A stretch of DNA of 32,721 nucleotides from SIG710 sp045596925 (GCA_045596925.1 JAZODH010000035.1:1-32721); one strand, 5' to 3'; positions 1 to 8,291 are shown, counted from the first letter of the stretch. Program-made: numbers and translations. Notes: generated from the letters alone by a model not told the origin.

Positions 1-17
1 GGTGCGGTCGTATACAT
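1..17 (-). CDS. start of an unidentified gene, cut by the left edge
   Basis: On the minus strand an AAAGGAG ribosome site (24-30) lies five bases before an ATG at 17-15, followed by codons for Tyr-Thr-Thr-Ala up to the window edge. It sits downstream of the aldolase gene on the same strand, past the hairpin at 45-71. Only five residues are visible, so no function can be proposed. It could be chance, but the ribosome site and spacing are good. Confidence 0.4.
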
Positions 18-44
18 ATCTGCTCCTTTGAAAAGAGTAAATTT

Positions 45-71
45 CGGGGCCGCCGTTTTGCGGCAGCCCCG
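45..71 (-). terminator. hairpin after the aldolase gene
   Basis: An inverted repeat GGGGC-x-GCCG / CGGC-x-GCCCC with a five-base loop lies 22 bases past the aldolase stop. On the minus strand it is followed by a poor, interrupted T-rich stretch, so it may be a weak terminator or allow readthrough into the next gene. Confidence 0.55.
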
Positions 72-92
72 GAGTAATAGATAAAGTCGTTA

Positions 93-1052
93 TCAGAGAG
101 TTCCGGAAGAACCGAGAACGTTCTTGATCTTGTGCTGAACCATCTTTCTGACCTCGTCACGTGCAACGGACAGGTAACCACGGGGGTCAAATACGCCGGG
201 CTCGTTTGTGAATACGCGGCGGATACCTGCTGTAAGTGCGAGACGGATATCAGAGTCGATGTTGATCTTACAAACAGCCATGCGAGCTGCCTGACGGAGC
301 TGCTCCTCGGGAATACCAACAGCATCGGGAAGCTTGCCGCCCAGAGCGTTGATCTCAGCAACAAACTCCTGGGGAACGCTGGACGCGCCGTGAAGAACGA
401 TTGGGAAGCCGGGAAGTCTCTTCTCGATCTCCTCAAGAATATCAAAGCGAAGCGGAGGGGGAACAAGGATACCCTGCTCGTTTCTCGTGCACTGCTTTGC
501 TGTGAACTTATATGCGCCGTGGGAAGTGCCGATGGAAATTGCCAGGGAGTCAACGCCTGTGCGTGTAACGAAGTCCTCAACCTCCTCGGGACGTGTGTAA
601 GAGGAATGCTCAGCCACAACGTCATCCTCAACGCCTGCCAGCACGCCAAGCTCACCCTCAACAACAACGCCTCTCTCGTGAGCGTACTCAACTACCTTGC
701 GGGTGAGCGCTACGTTGTCCTCGTATGCGTGGTGAGAGCCGTCGATCATAACGGATGTAAAGCCGCCGTCGATGCAAGCCTTGCAGATCTCGAAATCTGC
801 GCCGTGGTCAAGGTGGAGTGCCAGATCAACGCCGCTGTCCTTGATAGCTGCGTTTGCCAGAGCCAGAAGGTACTCGTGCTTTGCGTACTTTCTTGCGCCT
901 GCGGAAACCTGAAGGATTACAGGGGACTTTTCAGCCTCTGCAGCCTCGGTAATTGCCTGTACGATCTCCATGTTGTTTATGTTGAATGCGCCGATAGCGT
1001 ATCCGCCTTCATAGGCCTTTTTGAACATTTCCTTGGTTGAAACAAGTGCCAT
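93..1052 (-). CDS. fba: class II fructose-bisphosphate aldolase
   Basis: Cytosolic glycolytic and gluconeogenic enzyme that reversibly cleaves fructose-1,6-bisphosphate to dihydroxyacetone phosphate and glyceraldehyde-3-phosphate, using zinc. The 319-residue protein is full length for the class II family. Visible family landmarks are the LDHG motif with the likely catalytic Asp82 and zinc ligand His83, an EGELG motif near 132-136, His178 in GTSHGAYK, and His221 in LHGASS; the C-terminal NIDSD segment fits the phosphate/substrate loop. The start is supported by a GGAG ribosome site directly upstream and by a promoter at 1092-1120. It is transcribed away from the lipoprotein gene at 1239, and seems to be monocistronic unless the hairpin at 45-71 is read through. 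Confidence 0.96.
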   Translation of the reverse strand: MALVSTKEMFKKAYEGGYAIGAFNINNMEIVQAITEAAEAEKSPVILQVSAGARKYAKHEYLLALANAAIKDSGVDLALHLDHGADFEICKACIDGGFTSVMIDGSHHAYEDNVALTRKVVEYAHERGVVVEGELGVLAGVEDDVVAEHSSYTRPEEVEDFVTRTGVDSLAISIGTSHGAYKFTAKQCTRNEQGILVPPPLRFDILEEIEKRLPGFPIVLHGASSVPQEFVAEINALGGKLPDAVGIPEEQLRQAARMAVCKINIDSDIRLALTAGIRRVFTNEPGVFDPRGYLSVARDEVRKMVQHKIKNVLGSSGTL

Positions 1053-1091
1053 TTTTGTATCTCCTTTGTTAAAATATTTTCATACACATTT

Positions 1092-1120
1092 ATTCTACCA
1101 TATTTATGTAACAAAATCAA
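1092..1120 (-). promoter_or_regulatory. sigma-A type promoter of fba
   Basis: On the minus strand TTGATT (1120-1115) and TAGAAT (1097-1092) are separated by 17 bases, with a TGG extended -10. The transcript would start about 30-35 bases before the aldolase ribosome site. Confidence 0.7.
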
Positions 1121-1185
1121 GGTTTTGACAGAATTTTCTGTTATTTTTTTGCCAAATAAATAGGGCGGGATTCGCGCGAATTTTG

Positions 1186-1214
1186 TTGACTTTCTCGCAT
1201 CTATGCTGTAAAAT
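1186..1214 (+). promoter_or_regulatory. sigma-A type promoter of the lipoprotein gene
   Basis: TTGACT (1186-1191) and TAAAAT (1209-1214) are separated by 17 bases, 25 bases upstream of the start codon at 1239. It diverges from the fba promoter. Confidence 0.7.
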
Positions 1215-1238
1215 ATATGTAAAAGAAAGAGGTGCGAT

Positions 1239-2492
1239 ATGAAAAAAATTTTATGTCTTGCGCTTTTGCTTTCTCTGGTGCTGGTGCTTTTTGCCTGCGG
1301 TGGAGCAAAGGATGTGGAAATAAAGGGGAAGGACCCATCTCAGACAGATAATATTGCAGAACCCGCCGACTCCGGCGAGGGCGCGGAGTCGACACCCGAC
1401 ACCGAAAAGATTGAAGAGACGAAGGAGTCCAAGAAAATGAACGCAGTTGTTGAGAAGGTAAAGGGAGGAAGGGACGCTATCGTTGTTATTTCCCACGACG
1501 ACGGCGACAGAAACACTGCCAATTACCTTGTTTCAGAGTTTGAAAGACTTGACCTTAGAGGAACGCTCTCTCTCATCGCCTCCCGTGTGTACGATCCGGC
1601 AACGGGTGAGCGCAAGGAGGACAATATTGAGTTCTGGCAGGGGATCCTTGATACGGGACGCTTTAATATTTCTTCTCATACTATGACCCACAGCTTCTGG
1701 GGAATGACCGACGAGGAGGAAGAGGGATATTATTCCGACTATTCGGGCGGTACTCACGAATATGAGATCGAGGCAGGCAGAATCACAAACGAAACAAAGG
1801 GGTCCCGTGACATTTTGCGCGGGATATTCCCCTCGCAGAGGATATTGACCTTTGTGAAAGCGGGCTTCGGAATTCATTCAAGCGGAGTGTCGCTGAGCGA
1901 CAAATCCCTTGAGATCATTTCGCAGTACTACATCGGAACTCGTTGGGACGGCGGCGGTCTTGAGACCATTCCCTCGGCTGATCCCTATAAATTCAAGAGC
2001 TTTATGGCAAGAGCGGGTGAGGACGAGACAAAGTGGATCCCCCTGGTTGACCAGGCGATCGAAAAGAAGGGGGCTATCGTGTTCTTGTTCCACAACATGG
2101 TAGCGGGTACTGCCAGCGGAATCTCCGTTGAGCAGGAGGACACGACAAAGCTCTTTGAGTACGTTGCCGAAAAGGTCGACGAGGGTAAGGTATGGTGTAC
2201 TTATTTCGAGGACGCCGTGATCTATACCGAGGAGGTAAGAAGCGCTAAGGTGTCTTCCTCCATTTTTGAAGACAAGATCACCGTCACCCTTACCTACGAC
2301 CTTGACAACGAGATCTACACCCTGCCTTTGACGGTAAAATGCCAGGTGCCCGACGATTGGACGTCGGTCATGGCAGAGATGCCCGACGGAACGGTCACAA
2401 AGCTTGAGACCTTCCCCGGCATGGCGGCAGGTACATACGTGCACGTTGATATTCTTCCCGACAGCGGCGACGTTATTTTGACAAAGGGATGA
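1239..2492 (+). CDS. lipoprotein with polysaccharide-deacetylase-like domain
   Basis: Probably a cell-surface carbohydrate-active esterase. The 417-residue product begins with a lipoprotein signal peptide (charged MKK, hydrophobic 4-18, LFAC box with Cys20), followed by an acidic, Pro/Ser-rich linker to about residue 70. The NodB-like domain then shows the SHDDG motif (Asp87, Asp88, equivalent to TFDDG) and the HTMTH zinc motif (His147, His151). These are the family's metal-site signatures. The C-terminal 100 residues look like a beta-sandwich of unknown type. The ribosome site AGAGGTG lies before the ATG. A terminator hairpin follows at 2498-2529, ahead of a glycosidase gene on the same strand. 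The substrate is not evident: cell-wall glycan or an imported polysaccharide are both possible. Confidence 0.78.
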   Translation: MKKILCLALLLSLVLVLFACGGAKDVEIKGKDPSQTDNIAEPADSGEGAESTPDTEKIEETKESKKMNAVVEKVKGGRDAIVVISHDDGDRNTANYLVSEFERLDLRGTLSLIASRVYDPATGERKEDNIEFWQGILDTGRFNISSHTMTHSFWGMTDEEEEGYYSDYSGGTHEYEIEAGRITNETKGSRDILRGIFPSQRILTFVKAGFGIHSSGVSLSDKSLEIISQYYIGTRWDGGGLETIPSADPYKFKSFMARAGEDETKWIPLVDQAIEKKGAIVFLFHNMVAGTASGISVEQEDTTKLFEYVAEKVDEGKVWCTYFEDAVIYTEEVRSAKVSSSIFEDKITVTLTYDLDNEIYTLPLTVKCQVPDDWTSVMAEMPDGTVTKLETFPGMAAGTYVHVDILPDSGDVILTKG

Positions 2493-2497
2493 GATTC

Positions 2498-2529
2498 GGG
2501 GGACTTTTTATGAAGTCCCCCTTATTTTT
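2498..2529 (+). terminator. hairpin terminator or attenuator between lipoprotein and glycosidase genes
   Basis: GGGGGACTT and AAGTCCCCC form a nine-base-pair perfect stem with a six-base loop, followed by TTATTTTT. The ribosome site of the next gene begins within a few bases of the T tract and no promoter fits between the two genes, so the glycosidase may depend on readthrough. Confidence 0.75.
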
Positions 2530-2543
2530 GAGGAGGCGAGGAT

Positions 2544-4922
2544 ATGAACGGATATAAAGATTATCAGCCATTTTCGGCGGAAAAATTCAGATTCCCCGAT
2601 GCCATAAACGCTCCTATTTACACGTGGGTGTGGAACAGCCCTGTTTCGCGGGAGCTTATTGACAGACAGCTTCAGGAAATGAAAGGGGTCGGCATCGAGG
2701 CACTCTATATTCTGCCTCAACCTTATGAATTTCGTCCCGGCAATATGGCAACTAAACTCGAGCCCGAATATCTCTCGGAGGAGTTTTTTGACCTTGTCCG
2801 ATATGCGGCAGAAACGGCGGCGAGTCTGAAAATGATCACCTGGATGTACGACGAGGGCGGCTGGCCCTCGGGCTCTGCCTGTGGCAAGGTGATTGAAAAT
2901 CTGCCCGAGTCGAGGGCGAAGCAAATTGAAAAGGTGTCTGTTTCGCTGTCGGCGGGAGAGGGGATTCCCGCCATGGGCGAGCTTGGTGTGGCAAATCTCG
3001 TTTTGATCATTTCGGCTTTCGTTGACGGCAAGCGCACAGGTTTTGATTTTGTTGCCGAGACAGACTGCACGGCAGACATCTACGTTGTAACCGAGCGGTC
3101 GGGCGGTCTGCCGCAGCTGACAGACAAGGGCGCTGTTGACGAATTTGTCCGCGTTACCCACGAGGGTTATAAGCGCAAGATGGGAGATCTTTTCGGCAAG
3201 GCGAGCTTTGCTATGTTCACAGACGAGCCGAAGGTGGTCTATCCTTACTATCTTTCCGACGTCGAGGGATTTGAGTGGGAGAGCGGTTTTGATTTTGCCG
3301 CGTGTGTTCCTGCCCTCTTTGAGGCTCGGACGGACGAAGAAAAGCTATTTAAGGCGGCGTACGTAGATTACGTAAGCCGCGCCTTTGCAAGAGTCTATTT
3401 CTCGGCTCTTGCTGATTGGTGCCACGAAAATTCCTTACTTTTCTGCGGACACGCGGATAAGGACGACGAGCTTCGGTGCTTTGAGCCTTGCGGCGGAAAT
3501 CTTCTCCGCGTACTCAGAAAATTTGACATACCCGGCGTTGATTCTATCTGGCGACAGATCTTCCCCGACAAGCAAACGGGATTTTTCCCTCGCTTTGCCT
3601 CCTCTGCTGCCGCCCAGTCGGGCAATCGGTATGCTCTGACGGAGAGCTTTGCGGCGTACGGGGACGGGCTGACGGGGGCGCAGAAGAGATTTATTTGCGG
3701 CAGTCAGTTTGTGCGGGGCATAAATATACTGAACGTCATGAGCGTGACGGGCGACCGCGAGAGCATTCGTTCGCTTCAGCTTCGCCCCGTGTTCAACCCC
3801 GAGATTCCCGATTATAGCGGGCTTGCGCCTTTCAACGCATGGGCAAAGCGAATGTCGCATATTTGCTCGGTGGGCACGCCTGTACGGGACGTGGCAGTCT
3901 TTGTGCCGTACACCGATATCTGGCTTGACCGGGAGGACGTGATCGCTCGTTTTGAGGAGATCGCGGAGCGGCTTGAGGATAACGCGGTTGATTTTGATTT
4001 TATTGACGGTGATTTTCTCTGTGACAGTGAACTCCTTGACGGCAAGCTCTGCATGGGGTTTGCCACGTACACTTGTCTGTTTATTCCGTTTGGCGCAGAG
4101 CTGAGCGCAGAGCAGACCGCCAAGCTTGCGGATTTTGAGGCCACAGGCGGAAGAGTGATATTTGCGGACGGAGACGTTGAGATACCGACGGAGCTTTCTC
4201 TTGCTTTTGGCACATCGTGTATTCGCGCGGCGCACAGAAGGGACGGCGAGACTGACGTTTATATTTTCTTCTCCGAGTGCGAGAATGTGACCGAGCTTCG
4301 CCCCAATATTGATTTTAGCGGTCGGAACGCATATATTGTAGACCCCGTGGACGGCAGGATATTTGAGTACGATCTCTCTGAAAGGCTTGAAATTTTGCCC
4401 GGTGCGGAGCTTGTGCTTCTTGTGACTGCAGATGAACTTCCTTGCGACGAAAAGCCTGCTCAGACGGCGAAATTTGAGGAAATAGATGAATTTAAGATGA
4501 CGATTGAGAGCGAGACTGTTTTCTCGGAAGACCATCTTGAGAAACGGGAAATTCATCGGGTTGTTGAATCACTACCCGATCACTTCTCGGGAACGGTTCG
4601 ATTCGACGGAGCATTTTTTGCCCGCGCAGGGCAGAATGCTCTCATTGAGATCTCGGGTACTGATTTTTGTGTTTCGGTGTCGGTGAACGGTGCAGAGCTT
4701 GGAACGAAAATAATGCCGCCTTACCGATTTGAGGTTCCGTGTGAGCTTGTGAAAAATGAAAATCGGCTGGAGATCTTTGTTTCCACCACCGCCGCAGGCG
4801 CACTGTGCCGAGGACTTTCGGGCAAAAACTTGCCCTTCTCGGGACCGTATAACGAGCGTTGCCTTGAGTTTGAGCATGACAGCGACCGACCGATAAAATT
4901 CACTTGCCGCGTAGGGCAGTAA
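2544..4922 (+). CDS. GH106-like (alpha-L-rhamnosidase-type) glycoside hydrolase
   Basis: A 792-residue protein without signal peptide, so likely cytosolic. The N-terminal part looks like the catalytic barrel of glycoside hydrolase family 106 and relatives: a WVWNSPVSRELIDRQLQEM opening, then the MYDEGGWPSG motif near 110-119, a TDEP motif (Asp227-Glu228) and TESFAAYG (Glu367) that could carry the acid/base residues. After about 450 there are a Rossmann-like segment and a C-terminal beta-sandwich resembling the sugar-binding domain of family 2/106 enzymes (about 660-790). The start has an excellent GAGGAGG site. The family tie is by motif and layout only; the sugar cleaved cannot be read from sequence. 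Its neighbour is a deacetylase-like lipoprotein, which suggests a small glycan-use pair. Confidence 0.72.
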   Translation: MNGYKDYQPFSAEKFRFPDAINAPIYTWVWNSPVSRELIDRQLQEMKGVGIEALYILPQPYEFRPGNMATKLEPEYLSEEFFDLVRYAAETAASLKMITWMYDEGGWPSGSACGKVIENLPESRAKQIEKVSVSLSAGEGIPAMGELGVANLVLIISAFVDGKRTGFDFVAETDCTADIYVVTERSGGLPQLTDKGAVDEFVRVTHEGYKRKMGDLFGKASFAMFTDEPKVVYPYYLSDVEGFEWESGFDFAACVPALFEARTDEEKLFKAAYVDYVSRAFARVYFSALADWCHENSLLFCGHADKDDELRCFEPCGGNLLRVLRKFDIPGVDSIWRQIFPDKQTGFFPRFASSAAAQSGNRYALTESFAAYGDGLTGAQKRFICGSQFVRGINILNVMSVTGDRESIRSLQLRPVFNPEIPDYSGLAPFNAWAKRMSHICSVGTPVRDVAVFVPYTDIWLDREDVIARFEEIAERLEDNAVDFDFIDGDFLCDSELLDGKLCMGFATYTCLFIPFGAELSAEQTAKLADFEATGGRVIFADGDVEIPTELSLAFGTSCIRAAHRRDGETDVYIFFSECENVTELRPNIDFSGRNAYIVDPVDGRIFEYDLSERLEILPGAELVLLVTADELPCDEKPAQTAKFEEIDEFKMTIESETVFSEDHLEKREIHRVVESLPDHFSGTVRFDGAFFARAGQNALIEISGTDFCVSVSVNGAELGTKIMPPYRFEVPCELVKNENRLEIFVSTTAAGALCRGLSGKNLPFSGPYNERCLEFEHDSDRPIKFTCRVGQ

Positions 4923-4945
4923 ATCTTATGCGGCTTCGACTCTGA

Positions 4946-5062
4946 AGCCTCCCTTGTGTAAAGGGAGGTGCCCCAAAGGGGCGGAGGGATTGTCTGCAAA
5001 CAGCAAAAACAACCCCTCAGTCAGCCACAGGCTGACAGCTCCCCTTACACAGGGGAGCCTTT
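4946..5062. repeat. composite palindromic repeat (four-hairpin element), copy 1
   Basis: About 117 bases built from four consecutive perfect inverted repeats: CCTCCCTT/AAGGGAGG (4948-4968), GCCCC/GGGGC (4970-4982), TCAGCC/GGCTGA (5021-5035) and GCTCCCCT/AGGGGAGC (5038-5058), around an A-rich core. The whole element is also roughly symmetric, with CTCCC-type ends. The layout resembles interspersed non-coding repeats common in gut Clostridia. It lies in the gap between the convergent glycosidase and homoserine dehydrogenase genes. A related design is at 18900-19008. Confidence 0.8.
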
Positions 5063-5101
5063 GGTGTGCTTATATTCAAAAGTACATGCCGAATCGGGAT
5101 T

Positions 5102-5133
5102 AAAAAAACCGACTGAATTTTCAGTCGGTTTTT
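5102..5133. terminator. bidirectional terminator between glycosidase and hom
   Basis: CCGACTGAA/TTCAGTCGG is a nine-base-pair stem with a two-base loop, flanked by seven A on the left and five T on the right. It ends four bases before the hom stop codon and can serve both convergent genes. Confidence 0.88.
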
Positions 5134-5136
5134 CAA

Positions 5137-6330
5137 TTAAAGAACTCTTATTCTGTTCAGCACCTTTACACCTGTTTTCTCGATGCTATCGCAAAGGTCG
5201 ATTGCCTCGGATTCTGTCATTGCATCGGTCAGATATGCTATGCCGAGATCGCTTTCCGCAAGAGCACCGTTTGCGAGACCGGTCTTTTCGCTGACGCGGA
5301 TGAACTGACGTGTCTTGTAGTCCGAGAGGGGAAGCAGGTCGCTTTCCTTTGCCGCCTGCCAAGTAAGGGAAGCGGGATTTGAGCCTGCCTTTGCGGCAAT
5401 GTCGATTATGTCGGAGACTACCGCGCTTGCCGTGGGCAATTTGCCTGCGCCTCTGCCGTAGAACATTGCGTCGCCCAGCATATCGCAGTGGACGAGGATG
5501 CCGTTAAATACGTCGGAAATATCGCACAGAGGGTTTCCCTGGGGGATAAGTCTGGGAGCCACGAACGCAAGGGTCTTGCCGCCGTAGATCTCGCTGTAGC
5601 CGATGAGCTTGATGGAATATCCCAGCCCGCCTGCGAGAGCGACATCCGCGGACGTGATGGCAGTGATGCCTTCAACCGAAATTTCTTCGGGAGAGATAAG
5701 CTTGCCCGAGACGAGAGCCGCAAGAATTACTATTTTTCTCGCCGCATCGTGTCCCTCAATGTCGGAGGTGGGGTCAGCCTCGGCATACCCCTTTGCCTGG
5801 GCTTCCCTGAGCGCGCCCTCGAAGGACGTGCCGTTTTCTATCATCTGCGTGAGAATGTAATTGGTGGTTCCGTTGAGGATGCCCGCGATGCGGTCAATGT
5901 TGTTCTGCGCCAGGTCGGAGATCAGAGGCTTGATGATCGGTATCCCGCCGCCGACGGACGCCTCGAACAGGTATCTGACGCCCTTTTCCTTTGCAAGCTC
6001 CAGAAGCTCAACGCCGTACTCGGCTACCACCAGCTTATTTGACGTTACCACGTTCTTGCCCGCTTGGAGCGCCGCTTTTGAGAAGTCGTAGGCAGGGTGC
6101 GCGCCGCCCATGGTCTCAACAACCGTGTCGATGGCAGGGTCATTCAATATCTCGTTGAAATCGTGAGTTACAAGATGGCCGAAGGGGCTGTCGGGAAACT
6201 CGCGCAGATCCAGGATCTTTGCGATATTGATATCCGCACCTGTTTTCGCTTTTATAATATCGTGATTTTTAGTGAGCACCTCGGCCGTGCCGCCGCCGAC
6301 AACGCCGAAGCCTAAAATTGCTATATTCAT
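5137..6330 (-). CDS. hom: homoserine dehydrogenase
   Basis: Reduces aspartate-semialdehyde to homoserine with NAD(P)H, the branch step to threonine and methionine. The 397-residue protein opens with the Rossmann motif MNIAILGFGVVGGG, followed by NAD-binding and homoserine-dehydrogenase catalytic segments (SNKLVVAEYG, ASVGGGIP, GILNGTTNYILT, GYAEADPTSDIEGHDAARK). The reading frame stays open 30 codons further upstream, but the start at 6330 is chosen because a GGGAG site precedes it and the conserved fold starts there; the longer version would overlap the promoter. The last 60 residues look like a reduced ACT-type regulatory tail, shorter than in Bacillus-type enzymes. It has its own promoter and faces a convergent repeat and terminator region. 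Confidence 0.95.
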   Translation of the reverse strand: MNIAILGFGVVGGGTAEVLTKNHDIIKAKTGADINIAKILDLREFPDSPFGHLVTHDFNEILNDPAIDTVVETMGGAHPAYDFSKAALQAGKNVVTSNKLVVAEYGVELLELAKEKGVRYLFEASVGGGIPIIKPLISDLAQNNIDRIAGILNGTTNYILTQMIENGTSFEGALREAQAKGYAEADPTSDIEGHDAARKIVILAALVSGKLISPEEISVEGITAITSADVALAGGLGYSIKLIGYSEIYGGKTLAFVAPRLIPQGNPLCDISDVFNGILVHCDMLGDAMFYGRGAGKLPTASAVVSDIIDIAAKAGSNPASLTWQAAKESDLLPLSDYKTRQFIRVSEKTGLANGALAESDLGIAYLTDAMTESEAIDLCDSIEKTGVKVLNRIRVL

Positions 6331-6363
6331 TCTTATTTCTCCCGTTGGTGATTCTACCCCTAT

Positions 6364-6393
6364 ATGATACCATAAAAAGTGGTGTTTTGTAAA
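6364..6393 (-). promoter_or_regulatory. promoter of hom
   Basis: On the minus strand TTTACA (6393-6388) and TATCAT (6369-6364) are 18 bases apart, with a TGG extended -10. The leader would be only about 25-30 bases, leaving no room for a riboswitch. Confidence 0.6.
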
Positions 6394-6414
6394 GACAATT
6401 TGAGAAATTTTGTC

Positions 6415-6442
6415 TTGCAAAATAACAAAAATGTGGTAAAAT
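6415..6442 (+). promoter_or_regulatory. promoter of the DUF4364 gene
   Basis: TTGCAA (6415-6420) and TAAAAT (6437-6442) are 16 bases apart, with a TGG extended -10. It lies back to back with the hom promoter. Confidence 0.6.
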
Positions 6443-6473
6443 AATATTTAGAATACTAAGTAAGGAGATAAAT

Positions 6474-7022
6474 ATGGGTTCAGTTATCGGAGGAAAGAAC
6501 AACGTAAAGATATTCGTGCTGTATTTGATGGAGAACATCAACTACCCGCTTACCTTTAACGCAATAAATGACATCGTGCGTCAGACCGACTACGTTTTTT
6601 ACATGGATTTCGCCCTCTATTTTCTGGAAATGGTGGACGACGGGCTGGTCGTTGAGGAGGAATTGGAGGGTCAGAAGGTCTACGTCGTCTCGGACAAGGG
6701 ACGTCTTGTGGCAAGAGAGCTTAAGAGCAACATCCTTCCTTCAATTCTTGACCAGAGCCTGCGTTACGCCCTGCGCTATCTTGATTTCAAGCGCAGAAAT
6801 GTGGAAATGCGGTGCAACACGGAGAAGCTCCACGATGGCAGATATCAGGTGAACTGCTCGCTTATCGAGAAGGGGACCGTCATTTATTCAAACTCTTTGG
6901 TAGTTGACACAAACGAGCGCGCCCAGCACATGGTGGATGTTTTCAACGACCATCCCGAGGCTATCTACCGCGGTGTGGTTGCGCTTCTTTCGGGCAGCGT
7001 TGACTATCTGCTTGGAACTTGA
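6474..7022 (+). CDS. DUF4364 family protein (winged-helix-like)
   Basis: A 182-residue soluble protein matching the DUF4364 family, which is spread through Clostridia and has no firmly assigned role. The N-terminal 80 residues (VKIFVLYLMENINYPLTF, then helix-turn-helix-like spacing, then VYVVSDKGRLVARE) look like a winged-helix DNA-binding fold of the PadR/MarR kind. The C-terminal half, with an NxxxVDTNERA segment, would be a sensing or dimer domain. This supports a transcription regulator but no target is visible. The ATG has a TAAGGAGA ribosome site. The gene has its own promoter, and the next gene also has one. Confidence 0.75.
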   Translation: MGSVIGGKNNVKIFVLYLMENINYPLTFNAINDIVRQTDYVFYMDFALYFLEMVDDGLVVEEELEGQKVYVVSDKGRLVARELKSNILPSILDQSLRYALRYLDFKRRNVEMRCNTEKLHDGRYQVNCSLIEKGTVIYSNSLVVDTNERAQHMVDVFNDHPEAIYRGVVALLSGSVDYLLGT

Positions 7023-7132
7023 TCTGACGGGATTTTTGCCTTTTTACGCAAAAAAAGCAAGAAAATCTTCAAAAAAGTAACTATTTGGTAAAAAATTGTA
7101 GAAAATGACGGGAATTATTTCCCAATTCGCTA

Positions 7133-7160
7133 TTGACATTGTGAAAAATAATGGTATAAT
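7133..7160 (+). promoter_or_regulatory. strong promoter of the sigma-factor gene
   Basis: TTGACA (7133-7138) and TATAAT (7155-7160) are separated by 16 bases, with a TGG extended -10: near-perfect consensus. The leader to the TTG start is about 60 bases. Confidence 0.8.
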
Positions 7161-7213
7161 AGTACTGTAATCATGTGCAAAGTATTCATTTGAATTCTGA
7201 TATTCCTCGGAGC

Positions 7214-7219
7214 GGAGGG
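7214..7219 (+). promoter_or_regulatory. ribosome site that fixes a TTG start
   Basis: GGAGGG ends seven bases before the TTG at 7227. No ATG lies nearby in frame before codon 28, so this site decides the start of the sigma factor. Confidence 0.75.
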
Positions 7220-7226
7220 AAAACCC

Positions 7227-7847
7227 TTGAACGAACGTAAAACAAAGAAAAAGGAAACGGTCGACGGAGAAAAGGAGTTTTCGGACGCTGAGGTAAACCG
7301 GCTGATAGATGAGTACCGCCGTGATAACGAGCTTGCTTTCGACCGATTGGCAGAGCTTTACCGCCCCATGCTTTTGGCGGCGGTGGCGTCTTACGGCGAT
7401 GCTCTGGCGGAGGTCTACGACGCGGACGATCTTATGCAATATGCTCTTATCGCGCTGTCTAAGGCGGCGCTGACCTACAACGCTTCCCAGAGCAAGGTGT
7501 CATTTGGGCTTTACGCAAAGGTCTGCGTGAACAACAGCATGATAAGCCGTGCGCGGTTTGCCGCACGTCGGAGTGTAAATCTGCTCCCGATCGAGAATTT
7601 TCTCTCACTTGCGGACACGGCGGATGTCTCGGACGGAGTTGTCGACCATGAAAGCGCTCAAGCACTGGAAAATCTCATGACAGAGAATCTCTCGAAACTT
7701 GAATACGATGTTCTTTTGCTGTATGCCTCGGGTCTGTCCTCAGCGGAAATTGCCGAGCGCCTTTCAAGGGCACAAAGATCCGTTGACAATGCAATTTTCA
7801 GAGCCAGGAAAAAGCTTAAATCCGTATTAAACGGCGGCAACTTCTAA
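7227..7847 (+). CDS. SigH-like sigma-70 family RNA polymerase sigma factor
   Basis: A 206-residue sigma factor that would direct RNA polymerase to a specific promoter set. Region 2 is seen at about 35-110 (DADDLMQYALIALSKAAL, a core-binding and -10 recognition helix), followed by a linker, and region 4 at about 158-202 (LSKLEYDVLLLYASGLSSAEIAERL, then the helix SVDNAIFRARKKL). The region 4 ending is very close in pattern to Bacillus SigH (SIDNALQRVKRKL). No anti-sigma gene is adjacent. Translation starts at a TTG supported by the GGAGGG site. The N-terminal 20 residues are highly charged. It is followed after 59 bases by a zinc-ribbon gene with no promoter in between, so the two are probably cotranscribed. 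Confidence 0.88.
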   Translation: MNERKTKKKETVDGEKEFSDAEVNRLIDEYRRDNELAFDRLAELYRPMLLAAVASYGDALAEVYDADDLMQYALIALSKAALTYNASQSKVSFGLYAKVCVNNSMISRARFAARRSVNLLPIENFLSLADTADVSDGVVDHESAQALENLMTENLSKLEYDVLLLYASGLSSAEIAERLSRAQRSVDNAIFRARKKLKSVLNGGNF

Positions 7848-7906
7848 CGCCGATTTAATAAAATAGCCCTCAAAGCGGGACAATCAAAAAGCGAGGTATT
7901 AGCACA

Positions 7907-8230
7907 ATGTACGAAGAAGAAATTGTTGCGGTAGAAAACGAAGTTTTCGAAGACGAAACTTTGGTCTGCAAGGAATGTGGAAATGAATTCGTTTTCACAG
8001 CAGGTGAAAAGGAGTTCTACAAGGCAAAGGGTTTTGTAAATAAGCCCAAGTGCTGCAAGGCTTGCCGCGACGCAAGAAAGAACGCAAACAGAGAAGCAAG
8101 AGAACCCAGACAGGTATATGAGACGACCTGCGCTGAGTGCGGCGGAGTAGCAAAGGTTTACTTCCAGCCCTCCAGTGACAGACCTGTATACTGCAGTGCT
8201 TGCTTTGAGGCAAGAAGGAACGCTCAGTAA
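7907..8230 (+). CDS. double zinc-ribbon protein (CxxC-x17-CxxC type)
   Basis: A 107-residue acidic-start protein with two zinc-finger units: Cys21/Cys24 with Cys49-50/Cys53, and Cys75/Cys78 with Cys96/Cys99. The second has exactly 17 residues between its CxxC pairs and a DRPVYC signature. Both units match small zinc-ribbon domains often seen in Clostridia; they bind zinc and may contact nucleic acid or RNA polymerase, but no role is established that I can name. It follows the sigma factor in the same direction with a GAGGT ribosome site and ends in a strong terminator, so the pair forms a small operon. Confidence 0.8.
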   Translation: MYEEEIVAVENEVFEDETLVCKECGNEFVFTAGEKEFYKAKGFVNKPKCCKACRDARKNANREAREPRQVYETTCAECGGVAKVYFQPSSDRPVYCSACFEARRNAQ

Positions 8231-8260
8231 TATAATTCCGATTATATAATTGGTGGTCAA

Positions 8261-8291
8261 CCCACGGCGATATCGCCGTGGGTTTTGCTTT
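8261..8291 (+). terminator. terminator after the zinc-ribbon gene
   Basis: CCCACGGCGAT/ATCGCCGTGGG is a perfect 22-base palindrome (stem with a tight loop), followed by TTTTGCTTT. It separates the sigma/zinc-ribbon operon from tyrS. Confidence 0.88.

Noticed and set aside
132..1040. A 302-codon open frame on the plus strand inside fba
   Set aside because: It is the antisense frame of a conserved enzyme gene, with no ribosome site and a product of the cysteine-rich, low-complexity kind such shadows give.
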